From Cricetibacter osteomyelitidis (GTDB lineage Bacteria > Pseudomonadota > Gammaproteobacteria > Enterobacterales > Pasteurellaceae): DNA of 64,000 nucleotides. Made by a program: the position numbers and the translations under genes. Shown here piece by piece: positions 18,647 through 29,601 of the stretch. The notes beneath the pieces are model-generated. The model did not search any database. It worked only from the letters and a program-made list of their open reading frames with translations, and was not told the origin of the DNA. Positions within the stretch are counted from its first letter, which is position 1, and every line of letters begins with the position of its first letter. The stretch spans positions 124,001 to 188,000 of the forward strand of contig NZ_SLYB01000001.1 of the NCBI RefSeq assembly GCF_004340985.1, read 5' to 3'.

Positions 18647-21310
18647 TTACGCATAAAGTGGGTTGATTTTGTCTGCATCAATACCGTATTTTGCAATAGC
18701 TTCCGCAACTACTTTTTTGTCCACCGTACCTTGTTTTGCCAGCTCAGTTAATGCAGCAATCACCACATAATGAGCGTTCACTTCAAAATGTTCACGTAAG
18801 TTTTCACGGCTGTCAGAACGACCGAAGCCGTCAGTACCTAATACACGATAGCTTTGTGCCGGGATGTACGGACGTACTTGTTCAGCAAATAACTTCATGT
18901 AGTCAGTTGCAGCTACTGCCGGCGCATCATTCATCACTTGCGCGATATAAGGCACGCGGGCTGTCGCTTCAGGGTGTAATAAGTTGTAACGATCTGCATC
19001 CGCACCTTCGCGTGCGACTTCGGTGAATGACGGCACAGAGTACACATCGGAAGTTACCCCGTATTCATCAGCCAATAATCTTGCGGCTTCACGTACGTGG
19101 CGTAAAATCGAACCGGAACCTAATAATTGAACTTTACCTTTCCCTTGGCCGGTCACGGTTTCAAATTTATAGATACCTTTACGAATACCTTCTTCTGCAC
19201 CTTTCGGCATTGCCGGTTGATCATAAGTTTCATTTAAAGTGGTGATATAGTAGTACACGTCTTCTTGTTCCGGACCATACATACGGCGTACACCGTCTTG
19301 CATAATCACGGCAACTTCAAAGGCGAATGCCGGATCGTAAGAAATACAGCTCGGGATTGTTAATGATTGAATGTGGCTGTGACCGTCTTCGTGTTGCAAG
19401 CCTTCACCGTTTAAGGTTGTACGGCCTGAGGTACCGCCGATCATAAAGCCGCGAGCACGTTGGTCACCAGCTGCCCACATTAAATCGCCTACACGTTGGA
19501 AACCGAACATAGAGTAGTACACAAAGAACGGGATCATCGGTACGTCATTGGTTGAATAAGAGGTTGCTGCCGCTAACCAAGATGAGGTTGCACCTAATTC
19601 ATTGATACCTTCTTGCAATACTTGACCGTCAATAGCTTCACGATAGTAAGCTACTTGTTCGCGGTCTTGCGGAGTATAGTTTTGACCGTGTGGATTATAA
19701 ATACCGATTTGACGGAATAAACCTTCCATACCGAAAGTGCGGGCTTCATCCGCTAAAATTGGTACGATATGTTTACCGATGGATTTATCTTTTAGTAGGA
19801 TATTTAATGAACGCACGAAAGCCATTGTAGTGGAAATCGGACGGGATTGAGCTTCAAATAATTGAGCAAAGTTTTCCAATGCAGGCACTTCTAATTGCTG
19901 TGTGAATTTCGGTAAACGGGTCGGTAAATAACCGTTTAATGCTTGACGATGTTCGTGAAGATATTTGTATTCTTCGGAACCTTCCTCAAATTTGATGTAT
20001 GGTAATGAATTGATTTCTTCATCAGAAACAGGAATGTTGAAACGATCGCGTACGTGTTTCACACCGCTCATATCCATTTTTTTCACTTGGTGAGCAATAT
20101 TTTTACCTTCTGCCGCATCACCCATACCATAACCTTTAATGGTTTTTACAAGTAATACAACAGGTTTATCTTTGACTTGTTTCGCTTTGTTGAATGCTGC
20201 GAAAACTTTCATCGGATCGTGACCGCCACGGTTCAATGCCCAGATTTCTTCATCGGTCATATCTTTTACTAAGTCAGCAGTTTCAGGGTAGCGACCGAAG
20301 AAGTGTTCACGTACGTAAGCACCGTCTTTCGCTTTGAATGTTTGATAGTCACCGTCAACCACTTCCATCATTAATTGTAATAATTTACCGGAAGTATCGC
20401 GTTGTAATAACCGATCCCAACGACGACCCCAGATCACTTTAATCACTTCCCAGCCGGCACCGTTGAACAGGCCTTCAAGTTCTTGAATGATTTTACCGTT
20501 ACCGGTGACAGGGCCGTCTAAACGTTGTAAGTTACAGTTGATAACAAAGATTAAATTGTCTAATTTTTCACGGGCAGCGAAAGAAATCGCACCGCGGGAT
20601 TCTACTTCATCCATTTCACCGTCACCTAAGAAGGCATAAACGGTTTGATCTGAGGTATCTTTTAAGCCGCGGTTATGTAAGTATTTCAAGAAACGGGCTT
20701 GATAAATCGCATTGAGCGGACCTAACCCCATAGAAACGGTTGGGAATTGCCAGAATTCAGGCATTAATTTAGGGTGTGGGTAAGAAGATAAGCCTTTGCC
20801 ATGTGCTTCTTGACGGAAATTATCTAATTGTTCTTCCGTGATACGGCCTTCTAAGAACGCACGGGCATAAATTCCCGGAGAAATATGACCTTGGAAGAAA
20901 ACTAAGTCACCGCCATTTTTTTCTGTGCGGGCTTTAAAAAAGTGGTTAAAACAAACTTCATACATTGTTGCAGAAGATTGGAAAGAGGACATATGACCAC
21001 CCAATTCCAAATCTTTTTTGGATGCACGTAAGACGGTCATAATCGCATTCCAGCGAATTGCACCGCGAATACGGCGTTCTAAGTCAAGGTTGCCCGGGTA
21101 GTTAGGTTCTTCAGAAGTTGGAATCGTATTGATGTAATCGGTAGTTGTACCGGTCGGTAGGGAAACTGCATTGGCACGAGCGTGCTGCATTAATTGTTCA
21201 ATAATAAATTGTGCTCTTTCAACACCTTCTTCACGAATCACTGAATCGATCGCTAACAACCAGTCGTTAGTTTCGATTGGATCCACGTCATTTCTTAAAA
21301 TATCAGACAT
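18647..21310 (-). CDS. aceE: Pyruvate dehydrogenase E1 component
   Basis: Thiamine diphosphate-dependent decarboxylase of the pyruvate dehydrogenase complex, 887 residues, the same as E. coli AceE and alike throughout. The ThDP motif FLGDGEMDEVESRGA with downstream NCNLQRLDGPV is visible, as are FFQGHISPGIYARAFLEGR and the C-terminal LGTDGFGRSD. It heads aceE-aceF-lpdA. The 269-base gap upstream holds an uptake signal (21456-21464) and A/T-rich sequence that should carry the promoter. No pdhR lies next to it, unlike in E. coli. Confidence 0.97.
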   Translation of the reverse strand: MSDILRNDVDPIETNDWLLAIDSVIREEGVERAQFIIEQLMQHARANAVSLPTGTTTDYINTIPTSEEPNYPGNLDLERRIRGAIRWNAIMTVLRASKKDLELGGHMSSFQSSATMYEVCFNHFFKARTEKNGGDLVFFQGHISPGIYARAFLEGRITEEQLDNFRQEAHGKGLSSYPHPKLMPEFWQFPTVSMGLGPLNAIYQARFLKYLHNRGLKDTSDQTVYAFLGDGEMDEVESRGAISFAAREKLDNLIFVINCNLQRLDGPVTGNGKIIQELEGLFNGAGWEVIKVIWGRRWDRLLQRDTSGKLLQLMMEVVDGDYQTFKAKDGAYVREHFFGRYPETADLVKDMTDEEIWALNRGGHDPMKVFAAFNKAKQVKDKPVVLLVKTIKGYGMGDAAEGKNIAHQVKKMDMSGVKHVRDRFNIPVSDEEINSLPYIKFEEGSEEYKYLHEHRQALNGYLPTRLPKFTQQLEVPALENFAQLFEAQSRPISTTMAFVRSLNILLKDKSIGKHIVPILADEARTFGMEGLFRQIGIYNPHGQNYTPQDREQVAYYREAIDGQVLQEGINELGATSSWLAAATSYSTNDVPMIPFFVYYSMFGFQRVGDLMWAAGDQRARGFMIGGTSGRTTLNGEGLQHEDGHSHIQSLTIPSCISYDPAFAFEVAVIMQDGVRRMYGPEQEDVYYYITTLNETYDQPAMPKGAEEGIRKGIYKFETVTGQGKGKVQLLGSGSILRHVREAARLLADEYGVTSDVYSVPSFTEVAREGADADRYNLLHPEATARVPYIAQVMNDAPAVAATDYMKLFAEQVRPYIPAQSYRVLGTDGFGRSDSRENLREHFEVNAHYVVIAALTELAKQGTVDKKVVAEAIAKYGIDADKINPLYA

Positions 21311-21579
21311 GGTTTTTTCCTTATTGCTAAGTTAGTAGTTTAGATTGATTTGCCCACAATGCTAAGCTAAATCAAGCCGCGAGAAATCTTTAAGATAGTC
21401 AGACTCATTTGAGTAATATTTAATCACATTTTTTGTTTAATTGATAGCTAAACAAAAGTGCGGTTAAATTTCAAAAAATTTAGTTTACTTGTTACGTTTA
21501 TTTAACAAATATTTCAAATTTTATTAAATTTTTTTAAGGATGTAAAGTAAGTTAGCGTTTTTACAGGGACTAAAATACA

Positions 21580-22947
21580 TTAATGTAATGCATGCAATAG
21601 ATTTTGATAATCTTTTGATGCGGAAAGCAGTAATCTGGCGGATTTCCGTAATGCGTTTACATCGTCCTGCATTAAATAAAAACTGGTGGAAATATTTAAT
21701 ACTTTTTGACGTAATGTTGGGTTTTCCAAATCTTTCAATTCTAAATTAATAAAATATATATTCACTTTTTCACCTTTATAATTTTTAATGTGACTGTTAT
21801 TCCATTCATCAACAAAAGCACGGGTAGAGGCAATTGAGGTTGCGGATGCTTTGTCAATCGGAATATTAATTACTGCATTTAAGGCATCGCCTAATCCGGG
21901 AACATCGGATTTTTGATCAATATCCGTGGTTGTTTGATTTTGTGCATTAACACTGAGCAATACGATTTTATTGGCTTTTCCTCCGTTCAACATTTTATAA
22001 ATATCGGCAGGATCCGTTAATTGGGTGATTTGTAATAAACTGCTTAAACCGATATTATCTGTCAAACCACCGTCAATCAAATGAATATAAGGGCGTTCTT
22101 TACTATTTGAATAAGCCTGATTTTGTTGATTTAAAACTTTAAAACGTTCCGGACTAGCGTGAAAGGTTTTGATACCGATATTTTGTACGATATTGTTAAT
22201 ATTATAACCGCAGTTGCCGCCATTATTATTCAAACTCAGAGGACTGAATACCATCGGCACCGAACTGGATGCCGCGACAGCGCGGGCAATTCGCATATCC
22301 GATAAATTCAAGCACAACATATCAAAAAATTCTTGTGTGAAATTTACTTTGATACCTTGAGTCATATCGGTTGCTGAAATGAGTGCAAAGGGGCCTTTAC
22401 GTTTGTTGACCAAATCCCCGAAAGTCGCATTGCCGAATAAAGTTTGTTCAAATTGCTCTTGCAACAAATCGCCGCGCCCGAATTGCGGTGAAGTTAAACG
22501 CGGCATGTTCGCAAAGGAAAATACTTGGCTGATGATTTCTCGCTGGAAATTTTTATTGAGAAAGCGTTTCTCAAAGCTTGGAATAGTATCAGCACCGTGC
22601 AGTGAAAAATAAGCCGCCAATACCGAACCGCCGGAGACGCCCGATACAACATCCACTTCATCAATTAAACGCCGTTGTCTGCCGTTAATAGTAATATTTT
22701 GTTCTTTTAATGCTTCCAATACTCCATAGCCAAGTGACGCTGCACGAGATCCGCCGCCTGATAATAATAAAATAACAAATAAATCATCACTGGAATGCGG
22801 ATTTGATGTCATATTTTTTAGCCGATATCCTTTGTTATAATCTACTTTGTTAATGGTTTCTATCGGCTGATATTGAAACTGAGAACAGGCTGACAAACCG
22901 ATAATACAGCTGAATGTAACGAATCTGCGTAATAATTTTTTATACAT
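21580..22947 (-). CDS. Patatin-like phospholipase lipoprotein
   Basis: Predicted lipid acyl hydrolase of 455 residues with a lipoprotein signal. The lipobox LSAC places the lipidated cysteine at residue 21, so it should be anchored facing the periplasm or outer membrane. The patatin fold shows an oxyanion glycine-rich loop LSGGGSRAASLGYG (62-75), the nucleophile elbow G-V-S105-G-G and the dyad aspartate Asp292 in DGGLTDN. All catalytic parts are intact. It stands alone, divergent from lptC. The substrate and physiological role are unknown. Confidence 0.88.
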   Translation of the reverse strand: MYKKLLRRFVTFSCIIGLSACSQFQYQPIETINKVDYNKGYRLKNMTSNPHSSDDLFVILLLSGGGSRAASLGYGVLEALKEQNITINGRQRRLIDEVDVVSGVSGGSVLAAYFSLHGADTIPSFEKRFLNKNFQREIISQVFSFANMPRLTSPQFGRGDLLQEQFEQTLFGNATFGDLVNKRKGPFALISATDMTQGIKVNFTQEFFDMLCLNLSDMRIARAVAASSSVPMVFSPLSLNNNGGNCGYNINNIVQNIGIKTFHASPERFKVLNQQNQAYSNSKERPYIHLIDGGLTDNIGLSSLLQITQLTDPADIYKMLNGGKANKIVLLSVNAQNQTTTDIDQKSDVPGLGDALNAVINIPIDKASATSIASTRAFVDEWNNSHIKNYKGEKVNIYFINLELKDLENPTLRQKVLNISTSFYLMQDDVNALRKSARLLLSASKDYQNLLHALH

Positions 22948-23206
22948 AATGTGCTTTGTCGAATGATTTTAAAGAGATAACCGTAATAAGTGTAATCAAA
23001 ATCCCTTGTTTTGCAAATCATCAAATTCGGTTTAAGTATCCGATTAAACGTATAAAAACGGAAAAATGTCTGCTTTTATGACGTAAATTTTTTAAAAAAG
23101 TCACCGCACTTTTGATTTTGTTTGTGCTGAAGCGTCGGCTGTATTGTTTTTTGGAAAAATATGCTATTATTCGCAGAATTTAACCGTATTTAAGTATTAG
23201 GAATAT

Positions 23207-23779
23207 ATGAATATTCGTTGGAATATTGGATTAGCATCGGTTGCCTTGGGATTGCTGGCGTGGTTTTATTCGCTTAACCAAGATGACGACCAATTGCAAG
23301 AATTGATTAAAAAGCCGGATACGCCTGATTATATTGGGCAGAAAATGTCCACCACGGTGTTTTCTCCCACAGGAAAGAAACAGTATTTGGCATTATCCGA
23401 GCGGGTTTATTATTACGAATCGGACGGTCATACGAATTTTATAAAGCCTGTTGTGTATCTTTATGATATTGAAAGTAAAGAGGCGGATGTGCAAAGTTGG
23501 AAATTAAGTGCTGATACGGCATTGTTGACCAAAGATAAAATGTTAATGTTGCAAGGTAATGTGGTGGCACAGAGTTTGCTTGCCGAATCTAAATTGCAGC
23601 GGGTGGAAACCGAGAATGCATTGATAAATTTATCTACACAAGATATTACCTCGGATAAAGAAGTCAAAATTAATGGTTTGAATTTTACTACCACAGGACA
23701 AAAATTAACCGGTAACCTGCATCAGCAGGTAGCCACTCTTAAAGAACAGGTAAAAACGCATTATGAAATTAATAAATAA
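23207..23779 (+). CDS. lptC: LPS export protein LptC
   Basis: Bitopic inner-membrane protein of the Lpt bridge that carries LPS to the outer membrane; it receives LPS from LptB2FG and hands it to LptA. 190 residues with a single N-terminal membrane anchor (about 6-24, WNIGLASVALGLLAWFYSL) and a periplasmic beta-jellyroll, with residues such as YYYESDGHTNFIKPVVYLY. Weakly conserved, but order lptC-lptA-lptB fixes the identity. Its 3' end overlaps lptA by 17 bases. No kdsC lies upstream; the 259-base gap holds an uptake signal at 23103-23111. Confidence 0.92.
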   Translation: MNIRWNIGLASVALGLLAWFYSLNQDDDQLQELIKKPDTPDYIGQKMSTTVFSPTGKKQYLALSERVYYYESDGHTNFIKPVVYLYDIESKEADVQSWKLSADTALLTKDKMLMLQGNVVAQSLLAESKLQRVETENALINLSTQDITSDKEVKINGLNFTTTGQKLTGNLHQQVATLKEQVKTHYEINK

Positions 23780-24278
23780 ATTTTTTTTAACAAGTGTATT
23801 AGTCGTCGCTTCGGCTTCTGCGTTAGCGTTAAAAGATGATACTAATCAACCGATTAACATTGATTCGAGCAATCAATCCTTAGATTTGGAAAATAATATT
23901 GTGACTTTCACTGATAATGTTGTGATTACACAAGGTTCTATTCTCATTAAAGCCGATAAAGTCGTGATTACCCGGCCAGCGGAAGGTTCCGGCAATAAAG
24001 AAACCATTGATGCCTTTGGAAATCCGGTCACGTTCCATCAATTATTGGATAACGGCAAACCTGTGGACGGTAAAGCTCAAAAAGCACATTATGATTTAGG
24101 GAAAGAATTTTTAACTTTAACCGGTAACGCAGAATTAAGACAGCTAGACAGCAAAATCAACGGCAGTTTGATTACTTATGAGGTGAAAAAACAGCAATTG
24201 AAAGCTACCAGCGGATCAAAATCCCGTGTAAAAACCGTATTGATTCCAACACAACTTAATGATACGAAGAAAAAATAG
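23763..24278 (+). CDS. lptA: LPS export periplasmic protein LptA
   Basis: Periplasmic bridge protein whose beta-jellyroll units stack to form the path for LPS. 171 residues with a signal peptide cleaved after about residue 22 (SASALA). The OstA-like region starts around residue 30: [31 protein letters not shown] with IKADKVVI. It begins inside the end of lptC and precedes lptB by 11 bases, so translation is probably coupled. Typical length for the family. Confidence 0.94.
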   Translation: MKLINKFFLTSVLVVASASALALKDDTNQPINIDSSNQSLDLENNIVTFTDNVVITQGSILIKADKVVITRPAEGSGNKETIDAFGNPVTFHQLLDNGKPVDGKAQKAHYDLGKEFLTLTGNAELRQLDSKINGSLITYEVKKQQLKATSGSKSRVKTVLIPTQLNDTKKK

Positions 24279-24289
24279 GAAAGTTATTG

Positions 24290-25015
24290 ATGTCTGTGTT
24301 ATATGCTGAAAATTTAGCAAAAAGTTATAAAAGCCGAAAAGTGGTGTCTAGCGTAAGTTTAACAGTGAACTCTAATGAAATCGTTGGTTTGTTGGGGCCG
24401 AATGGAGCGGGTAAAACGACAACGTTCTATATGGTGGTGGGATTAGTTCGTCATGATCAAGGCAAAATCCGTATTGATGATGAAGACATCAGTCTGTTGC
24501 CAATGCACAATCGTGCCCAACGGGGAATTGGTTATTTGCCGCAAGAAGCTTCTATTTTCCGTCGTTTAAGCGTGTACGATAATCTCATGGCGGTGTTGGA
24601 GATTCGCAAAGATTTGAATAATAAACAACGTCGTCAAAGAGCGGATGATTTAATCGAAGAATTTAATATCGGTCATATTCGCGATAATATGGGACAATCT
24701 CTTTCCGGCGGCGAACGCCGTCGAGTGGAAATTGCTCGGGCATTGGCGGCGAATCCGAAGTTCATTTTATTAGATGAGCCTTTTGCCGGTGTAGATCCGA
24801 TTTCCGTGATTGATATTAAAAAAATTATTATGGATTTACGGGATCGTGGTTTGGGTGTTTTGATAACCGATCACAATGTACGTGAAACATTAGATGTGTG
24901 CGAACGGGCATATATTGTGAGTGAAGGACAAATGATTGCAAACGGTTCGCCGGAACAAATTTTAAATGATGAGCACGTAAAACGCGTGTATCTCGGAGAG
25001 CAGTTTAAACTGTAG
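24290..25015 (+). CDS. lptB: LPS export ATPase LptB
   Basis: Cytoplasmic ATPase that drives LptB2FG to extract LPS from the inner membrane. 241 residues from ATG 24290, as in E. coli. The Walker A is GPNGAGKTT, the signature is [15 protein letters not shown], the Walker B is [13 protein letters not shown], and the H-loop is [10 protein letters not shown]. The TTG three bases upstream is not needed. An AGGAAAG ribosome binding site lies before the ATG. ptsN follows after only 5 bases. Confidence 0.96.
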   Translation: MSVLYAENLAKSYKSRKVVSSVSLTVNSNEIVGLLGPNGAGKTTTFYMVVGLVRHDQGKIRIDDEDISLLPMHNRAQRGIGYLPQEASIFRRLSVYDNLMAVLEIRKDLNNKQRRQRADDLIEEFNIGHIRDNMGQSLSGGERRRVEIARALAANPKFILLDEPFAGVDPISVIDIKKIIMDLRDRGLGVLITDHNVRETLDVCERAYIVSEGQMIANGSPEQILNDEHVKRVYLGEQFKL

Positions 25016-25020
25016 TAATA

Positions 25021-25596
25021 ATGGCTAAATTAACGCAATTTTTATTACCACAAAATATTCGTCAGGGAATTCTTTGTTCAAGTAAAAAACGTGCTTTAGA
25101 AATGGTGGTGGACATCGTTGCCGAACAATTAGGTTTGGACGAGCAATTATGCTTTGAACAGATTTTTTCGAGAGAAAAAATGGGTTGTACAGGTATTGGC
25201 GGCGGTATTGCCTTGCCGCATGCGAAATTACCGCAAGGCGATAAACCGATAGCCGTCTTTTTACAATTAGCGACACCGGTGGATTATCATTCTGCCGATC
25301 GTCGAGAAGTTGATTTGATTTATGCCTTATTGATTCCTGCACAATCTTGTTCCGTTTGTGCCTCGGTTTTACCGGATTTAGCCAAACAGCTATCGGACAA
25401 AGCATTGAATAAACAGCTGCGGGCGGCACAAAGTGCGGATGAAATTTGGGAAATTTTTCAGTATTTTGATGCTTATAATGAGAATAAATCAGAAGTAGCA
25501 GAGATCGAAACTGAAATTAAAACAGAAAAAGAAGAACAAAAAACGAATGATAATATAATGGGTTTTGGAGAACGTCATGGAACTTATTATTATTAG
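25021..25596 (+). CDS. ptsN: Nitrogen-regulatory PTS EIIA protein
   Basis: EIIA(Ntr) of the nitrogen PTS, a phospho-relay regulator acting on potassium and envelope functions in E. coli. The phosphorylated histidine is His67 in [11 protein letters not shown]. The protein has 191 residues against about 163 in E. coli. The extra is a charged Glu/Lys-rich tail (about 158-180) whose coding sequence runs into the rapZ start. rpoN and hpf, which lie between lptB and ptsN in E. coli, are absent. I see no ribosome binding site beyond the end of lptB, so coupling is likely. Confidence 0.92.
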   Translation: MAKLTQFLLPQNIRQGILCSSKKRALEMVVDIVAEQLGLDEQLCFEQIFSREKMGCTGIGGGIALPHAKLPQGDKPIAVFLQLATPVDYHSADRREVDLIYALLIPAQSCSVCASVLPDLAKQLSDKALNKQLRAAQSADEIWEIFQYFDAYNENKSEVAEIETEIKTEKEEQKTNDNIMGFGERHGTYYY

Positions 25597-26434
25597 CGGA
25601 CGTTCCGGTGCGGGTAAATCCGTCGCATTGCGAGCGTTGGAAGATATTGGTTATTATTGTATTGATAATCTTCCTTTAGTCTTATTGCCACAGCTTGCCG
25701 ATATTCTTGCGAAAAATCAGCAAGCCGTTGCAATTAGTTTGGATATCCGAAACTTGCCGGAAACACCGAATATACTGGATGAAATTTTGACCGAAATTTC
25801 AACGCAGTATCAGGTGAGAATTATTTTTCTTGATGCGGATCGTAATATTCTTATTCATCGGTATAGTGATTCCCGCCGCCTACATCCGCTATCTTCACAA
25901 AGTGATCTTTCCCTCGAAACGGCCATCGATTTGGAACGTGAATATTTAGATCCTTTAGTCCAAAATGCAAATTTAATTATTGATACTTCCAACCTTTCCA
26001 CACATTCTTTAGCCGAGCATTTAAGAGAATTTCTACGCGGTAATACAGATAAAGAGTTGAAAATTGTCGTGGTGTCTTTCGGCTTCAAATATGGCTTGCC
26101 GTTGGATGCGGATTATGTTTTTGACGTACGTTTTTTGCCGAATCCGCACTGGGATCCTGCATTGCGTCCGCAAACCGGTTTAGATCAAGGAGTCATCAAT
26201 TTTTTAAGTCAACATAAAGAAGTACATAATTTTATCTATCTTACCCGTAATTACATTGAAACTTGGTTGCCGATGTTAGAAAAAAACAACCGCAGCTATT
26301 TAACGATCGCTATTGGCTGTACAGGTGGTAAGCATCGTTCGGTTTATATTGCCGAACAATTAGGCAATTATTTTAAAGATAAAGGGAAGAATGTTAAAAT
26401 TCAGCATAAATCTTTAGAAAAACATAAAAAATAA
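25577..26434 (+). CDS. rapZ: RNase adapter protein RapZ
   Basis: RNA-binding adaptor that in E. coli presents the sRNA GlmZ to RNase E and so controls GlmS. 285 residues from ATG 25577, chosen because homology starts at [15 protein letters not shown] and GGAG (25567-25570) is the ribosome binding site; an in-frame TTG at 25565 is less likely. The Walker [18 protein letters not shown], and the C-terminal domain with [14 protein letters not shown] and [11 protein letters not shown] are visible. It overlaps the ptsN end by 20 bases. The target RNA is not in this window. Confidence 0.95.
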   Translation: MELIIISGRSGAGKSVALRALEDIGYYCIDNLPLVLLPQLADILAKNQQAVAISLDIRNLPETPNILDEILTEISTQYQVRIIFLDADRNILIHRYSDSRRLHPLSSQSDLSLETAIDLEREYLDPLVQNANLIIDTSNLSTHSLAEHLREFLRGNTDKELKIVVVSFGFKYGLPLDADYVFDVRFLPNPHWDPALRPQTGLDQGVINFLSQHKEVHNFIYLTRNYIETWLPMLEKNNRSYLTIAIGCTGGKHRSVYIAEQLGNYFKDKGKNVKIQHKSLEKHKK

Positions 26435-26555
26435 TGTTATCTCATTAAATCAAATGATTGCGTTTTCAAATTGAATCAGTGTATATTACAAGCTCACACA
26501 ACACATACATTATTAAAATTTTTTAATAAATTCTCAATAACCGAAGGAGTGAGTA

Positions 26556-27839
26556 ATGTCTGATTTAAAAGCGAAGCTTTCCATAAACGACGGTCGTGAA
26601 TATGATTTGACCGTACACCAAGGCACATTAGGTTATGATGCCGTTGATGTTCAATCTTTAGTAAAAAATCACTTATTCACCTTTGACCCGGGCTTTATGT
26701 CTACAGCATCATGCAAGTCAGAAATTACTTATATTGACGGTGACGAAGGGATCTTATTACACCGCGGCTATCCAATCGATCAATTGGCGGAACACGGTGA
26801 TTATTTAGAGGTTTCCTATTTATTGCTCTTTGGTGAACGTCCGACGAAAGAACAATATCAATCCTTTAAAGCATTAGTTACAAAACATACCCTGGTGCAT
26901 GAACAAATTTCCCGCTTTTTCCACGGTTTCCGCCGAGATTCTCATCCAATGGCGATTATGTGTGGGGTGAGCGGAGCATTAGCGGCGTTCTATCACGATT
27001 CTTTAAATATTCACGATATTGAACACCGTGAATTAACGGCGATTCGGTTATTGGCAAAAATGCCGACTTTAGCGGCCATGTGTTATAAATATTCTATCGG
27101 CCAACCGTTTATGTTCCCGCAAAATCATTTATCTTATTCCGGTAATTTCTTGTATATGATGTTTGCAACGCCTTGCGCTCCTTATGAAGTAAATCCTGTG
27201 CTTGAACGCGCAATGGACAAAATTTTTATTTTGCATGCCGATCATGAACAAAATGCCTCAACTTCAACTGTGCGTACGGCTGCATCGTCCGGTGCTAATC
27301 CGTTTGCTTGTGTTGCTGCCGGTATTGCTTCCCTTTGGGGGCCAGCTCACGGCGGTGCGAATGAAGCCTGTATTAATATGCTGGAAGAAATTGGTAGTGT
27401 AGATCGCATCCCGGAATTCGTTGCTCGTGCCAAAGACAAAAACGATCCGTTCCGTTTAATGGGTTTTGGTCATCGTGTGTATAAAAACTACGATCCGCGT
27501 GCCAAAGTGATGCGTAAAACCTGTCACGAAGTGTTAAACGAACTGAATATTAAATCACCATTATTGGATGTAGCAATGGAATTAGAACGTATTGCATTAA
27601 GCGATCCGTATTTTATTGACCACAAACTCTATCCGAATGTGGATTTCTATTCCGGTATTATTTTAAAAGCTATTGGCATCCCGACATCTATGTTTACCGT
27701 GATGTTTGCTTTAGCAAGAACCGTTGGTTGGATCGCCCACTGGAAAGAAATGTATAAAGACAATCTGAAAATTGTTCGCCCGCGTCAATTATATGTAGGA
27801 CGACCTGAACGTGAGTTTGAGCCGATGGATAAAGGATAA
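26556..27839 (+). CDS. gltA: Citrate synthase (type II)
   Basis: Condenses acetyl-CoA with oxaloacetate at the entry of the TCA cycle. 427 residues, as E. coli GltA. The catalytic set His265 (WGPAHGG), His306 (GFGHRVY) and Asp363 (NVDFYSG) is present. An AAGGAGTGAG ribosome binding site precedes the ATG. It is monocistronic, with a strong terminator. Its presence, together with acnB close by, shows an oxidative TCA entry arm, which H. influenzae lacks. Confidence 0.97.
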   Translation: MSDLKAKLSINDGREYDLTVHQGTLGYDAVDVQSLVKNHLFTFDPGFMSTASCKSEITYIDGDEGILLHRGYPIDQLAEHGDYLEVSYLLLFGERPTKEQYQSFKALVTKHTLVHEQISRFFHGFRRDSHPMAIMCGVSGALAAFYHDSLNIHDIEHRELTAIRLLAKMPTLAAMCYKYSIGQPFMFPQNHLSYSGNFLYMMFATPCAPYEVNPVLERAMDKIFILHADHEQNASTSTVRTAASSGANPFACVAAGIASLWGPAHGGANEACINMLEEIGSVDRIPEFVARAKDKNDPFRLMGFGHRVYKNYDPRAKVMRKTCHEVLNELNIKSPLLDVAMELERIALSDPYFIDHKLYPNVDFYSGIILKAIGIPTSMFTVMFALARTVGWIAHWKEMYKDNLKIVRPRQLYVGRPEREFEPMDKG

Positions 27840-27848
27840 TATAAAGAG

Positions 27849-27877
27849 TACCCGCACAAAGTGCGGGTATTTTTTTA
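27849..27877 (+). terminator. Terminator after gltA
   Basis: TACCCGCAC (27849-27857) pairs with GTGCGGGTA (27861-27869) over an AAA loop, with seven more T after it. The AAAGTGCGGG within is one base off an uptake signal. Confidence 0.9.
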
Positions 27878-27884
27878 TAAGTTT

Positions 27885-29240
27885 TTAATTTTTCATTGAT
27901 TGCACCGGAGCGGGAATACGCCCGCCGCGATTAACGAATATTTCGCATGATCCTGCTTTCACCGGCATAATCGGTGCATAGCCAAGCAAACCGCCAAATT
28001 CTACATTTTCTCCTACGTCTTTACCCGTGACGGGAATAATCCGTACCGCAGTGGTTTTGCTGTTTATCATACCGATAGCCGCTTCATCGGCGATAATGCC
28101 GGAAATTGTATGAGCCGGCGTGCCGCCCGGCACCGCAATCATATCCAGACCCACGGAACAGACTGCGGTCATCGCTTCCAGTTTATCCAATGTAAGAATA
28201 CCGCTTTCAGCGGCAGCAATCATGCCTTCATCTTCAGAAACCGGGATAAATGCACCGCTTAAACCGCCCACAGAACTGGATGCCATCATGCCGCCTTTTT
28301 TTACCGCATCATTTAACAATGCCAGAGCGGCTGTAGTGCCGTGTGTGCCGCAGATCGTCAAGCCCATGGCTTCTAAAATGCGGGCAACGGAATCACCGAC
28401 GGCTGGCGTTGGCGCTAAGGAAAGATCTAAAATACCGAAAGGAATGTTTAAGATCTTTGAGGCTTCCTGACCAATTAATTCACCCACGCGAGTGATTTTG
28501 AAAGCGGTTTTTTTCACGACTTCTGCTACTTCCGTGAGCGTTTGGACATTTGAATTTTCTAAGGCTTCTTTCACCACGCCGGGGCCGGATACACCTACAT
28601 TAATGATGGCATCGGCTTCACCTGAACCGTGAAATGCGCCCGCCATAAACGGGTTATCTTCCACTGCATTACAGAACACCACAATCTTGGCACAGCCAAA
28701 ACCTTCCGGCGTAATTTCTGCGGTTTGTTTGATGGTTTCGCCAGTCAGTTTAACCGCATCCATATTGATACCGGCACGGGTTGAGCCGATATTAATCGAA
28801 CTGCACACAATATCGGTGACTTTCATCGCTTCCGGAATTGAACGAATCAGCACTTCATCAGATGGCGACATGCCTTTTTGTACTAAAGCGGAGAAGCCGC
28901 CGATAAAAGAAACACCAATGGTTTTTGCAGCACGATCTAAGGTTTGAGCAATACTCACATAGGAGTCCGCTTTAGTGGCAGCGGCAATTTGAGCAATAGG
29001 CGTGACGGAAATCCGCTGATTTACAATCGGCACGCCGTATTTCGCCGAAAGAATTTTTGCCGTTTGCACCAAATTTTTACCGATAGTTGTAATTTTATTA
29101 AAAATATTTCGATTCAGTGTTTCCAGATCGTTGCTGATACAGTCATGCAAATCAATACCGATTGTAATGGTTCGTACATCAAAATGCTGATCTGCTACCA
29201 TTTTGATGGTTTCTAAAATCTCATTGGATTGAATACTCAT
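27885..29240 (-). CDS. UPF0210 (DUF711, PFL-family) protein
   Basis: Conserved protein of 451 residues with no settled biochemical role. Recognisable family stretches are [78 protein letters not shown] and [17 protein letters not shown]. Some relatives were annotated PFL for pyruvate formate-lyase-like, but the glycyl radical motif is not evident. It is the second gene of a two-gene leftward operon after a small ACT-domain protein, an arrangement widely conserved in bacteria. Probably cytoplasmic; no signal peptide is seen. Confidence 0.9.
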   Translation of the reverse strand: MSIQSNEILETIKMVADQHFDVRTITIGIDLHDCISNDLETLNRNIFNKITTIGKNLVQTAKILSAKYGVPIVNQRISVTPIAQIAAATKADSYVSIAQTLDRAAKTIGVSFIGGFSALVQKGMSPSDEVLIRSIPEAMKVTDIVCSSINIGSTRAGINMDAVKLTGETIKQTAEITPEGFGCAKIVVFCNAVEDNPFMAGAFHGSGEADAIINVGVSGPGVVKEALENSNVQTLTEVAEVVKKTAFKITRVGELIGQEASKILNIPFGILDLSLAPTPAVGDSVARILEAMGLTICGTHGTTAALALLNDAVKKGGMMASSSVGGLSGAFIPVSEDEGMIAAAESGILTLDKLEAMTAVCSVGLDMIAVPGGTPAHTISGIIADEAAIGMINSKTTAVRIIPVTGKDVGENVEFGGLLGYAPIMPVKAGSCEIFVNRGGRIPAPVQSMKN

Positions 29241-29250
29241 GGTTCATTCC

Positions 29251-29523
29251 TTAAATGCGGTGCATCGTTTTAAAAATCGCTTCATTTTGAAGGCGAATAT
29301 CCAGAGCCAGATTTTTGCTTTCTGCCGTGAAAATTTCTGCCAATTCAGGAAAAGATTTTTGGCATTTCGCTGTATCGACCAAAATAATCATGGTGAAATA
29401 ATCGTCCATTAATTGTTGGCTGATATTCACGATATTAATTTGCAGCTCAGCTAGAATTTTTGCCACATCATACACAATACCTACGCGGTCTTTACCGATA
29501 ACAGTGATTACAGAATTTGTCAT
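29251..29523 (-). CDS. UPF0237 ACT-domain protein
   Basis: Ninety-residue single ACT domain: ITVIGKDRVGIVYDVAKILAEL begins the fold, with ligand-type glycine Gly15. ACT domains bind amino acids or other small ligands and often regulate a partner enzyme. The downstream UPF0210 gene starts 10 bases later and is probably that partner. The pair is conserved in many genomes; the ligand is unknown. Confidence 0.9.
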   Translation of the reverse strand: MTNSVITVIGKDRVGIVYDVAKILAELQINIVNISQQLMDDYFTMIILVDTAKCQKSFPELAEIFTAESKNLALDIRLQNEAIFKTMHRI

Positions 29524-29552
29524 AATTTACCTTTTCATTGATTTATAAAGTA

Positions 29553-29592
29553 AAAGTGCGGTGAAAAATTTTTATTTTTTCACCGCACTTTG
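29553..29592 (-). terminator. Inverted uptake-signal terminator between the UPF0237 promoter side and acnB end
   Basis: AAGTGCGGT (29554-29562) and ACCGCACTT (29582-29590) form a long stem extended by GAAAAA/TTTTTC. It lies just past the acnB stop codon on the minus strand, so it most likely ends acnB. Confidence 0.75.
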
Positions 29593-29601
29593 TGAGTTAA
29601 G

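Noticed and set aside
21311..21579. Possible pdhR upstream of aceE
   Set aside because: No open frame of suitable length; the stretch is A/T-rich with one uptake signal and the next gene is the patatin-like lipoprotein.
23763..23779. lptC/lptA overlap as a possible frameshift
   Set aside because: Both products are complete and such overlap is normal in this operon.
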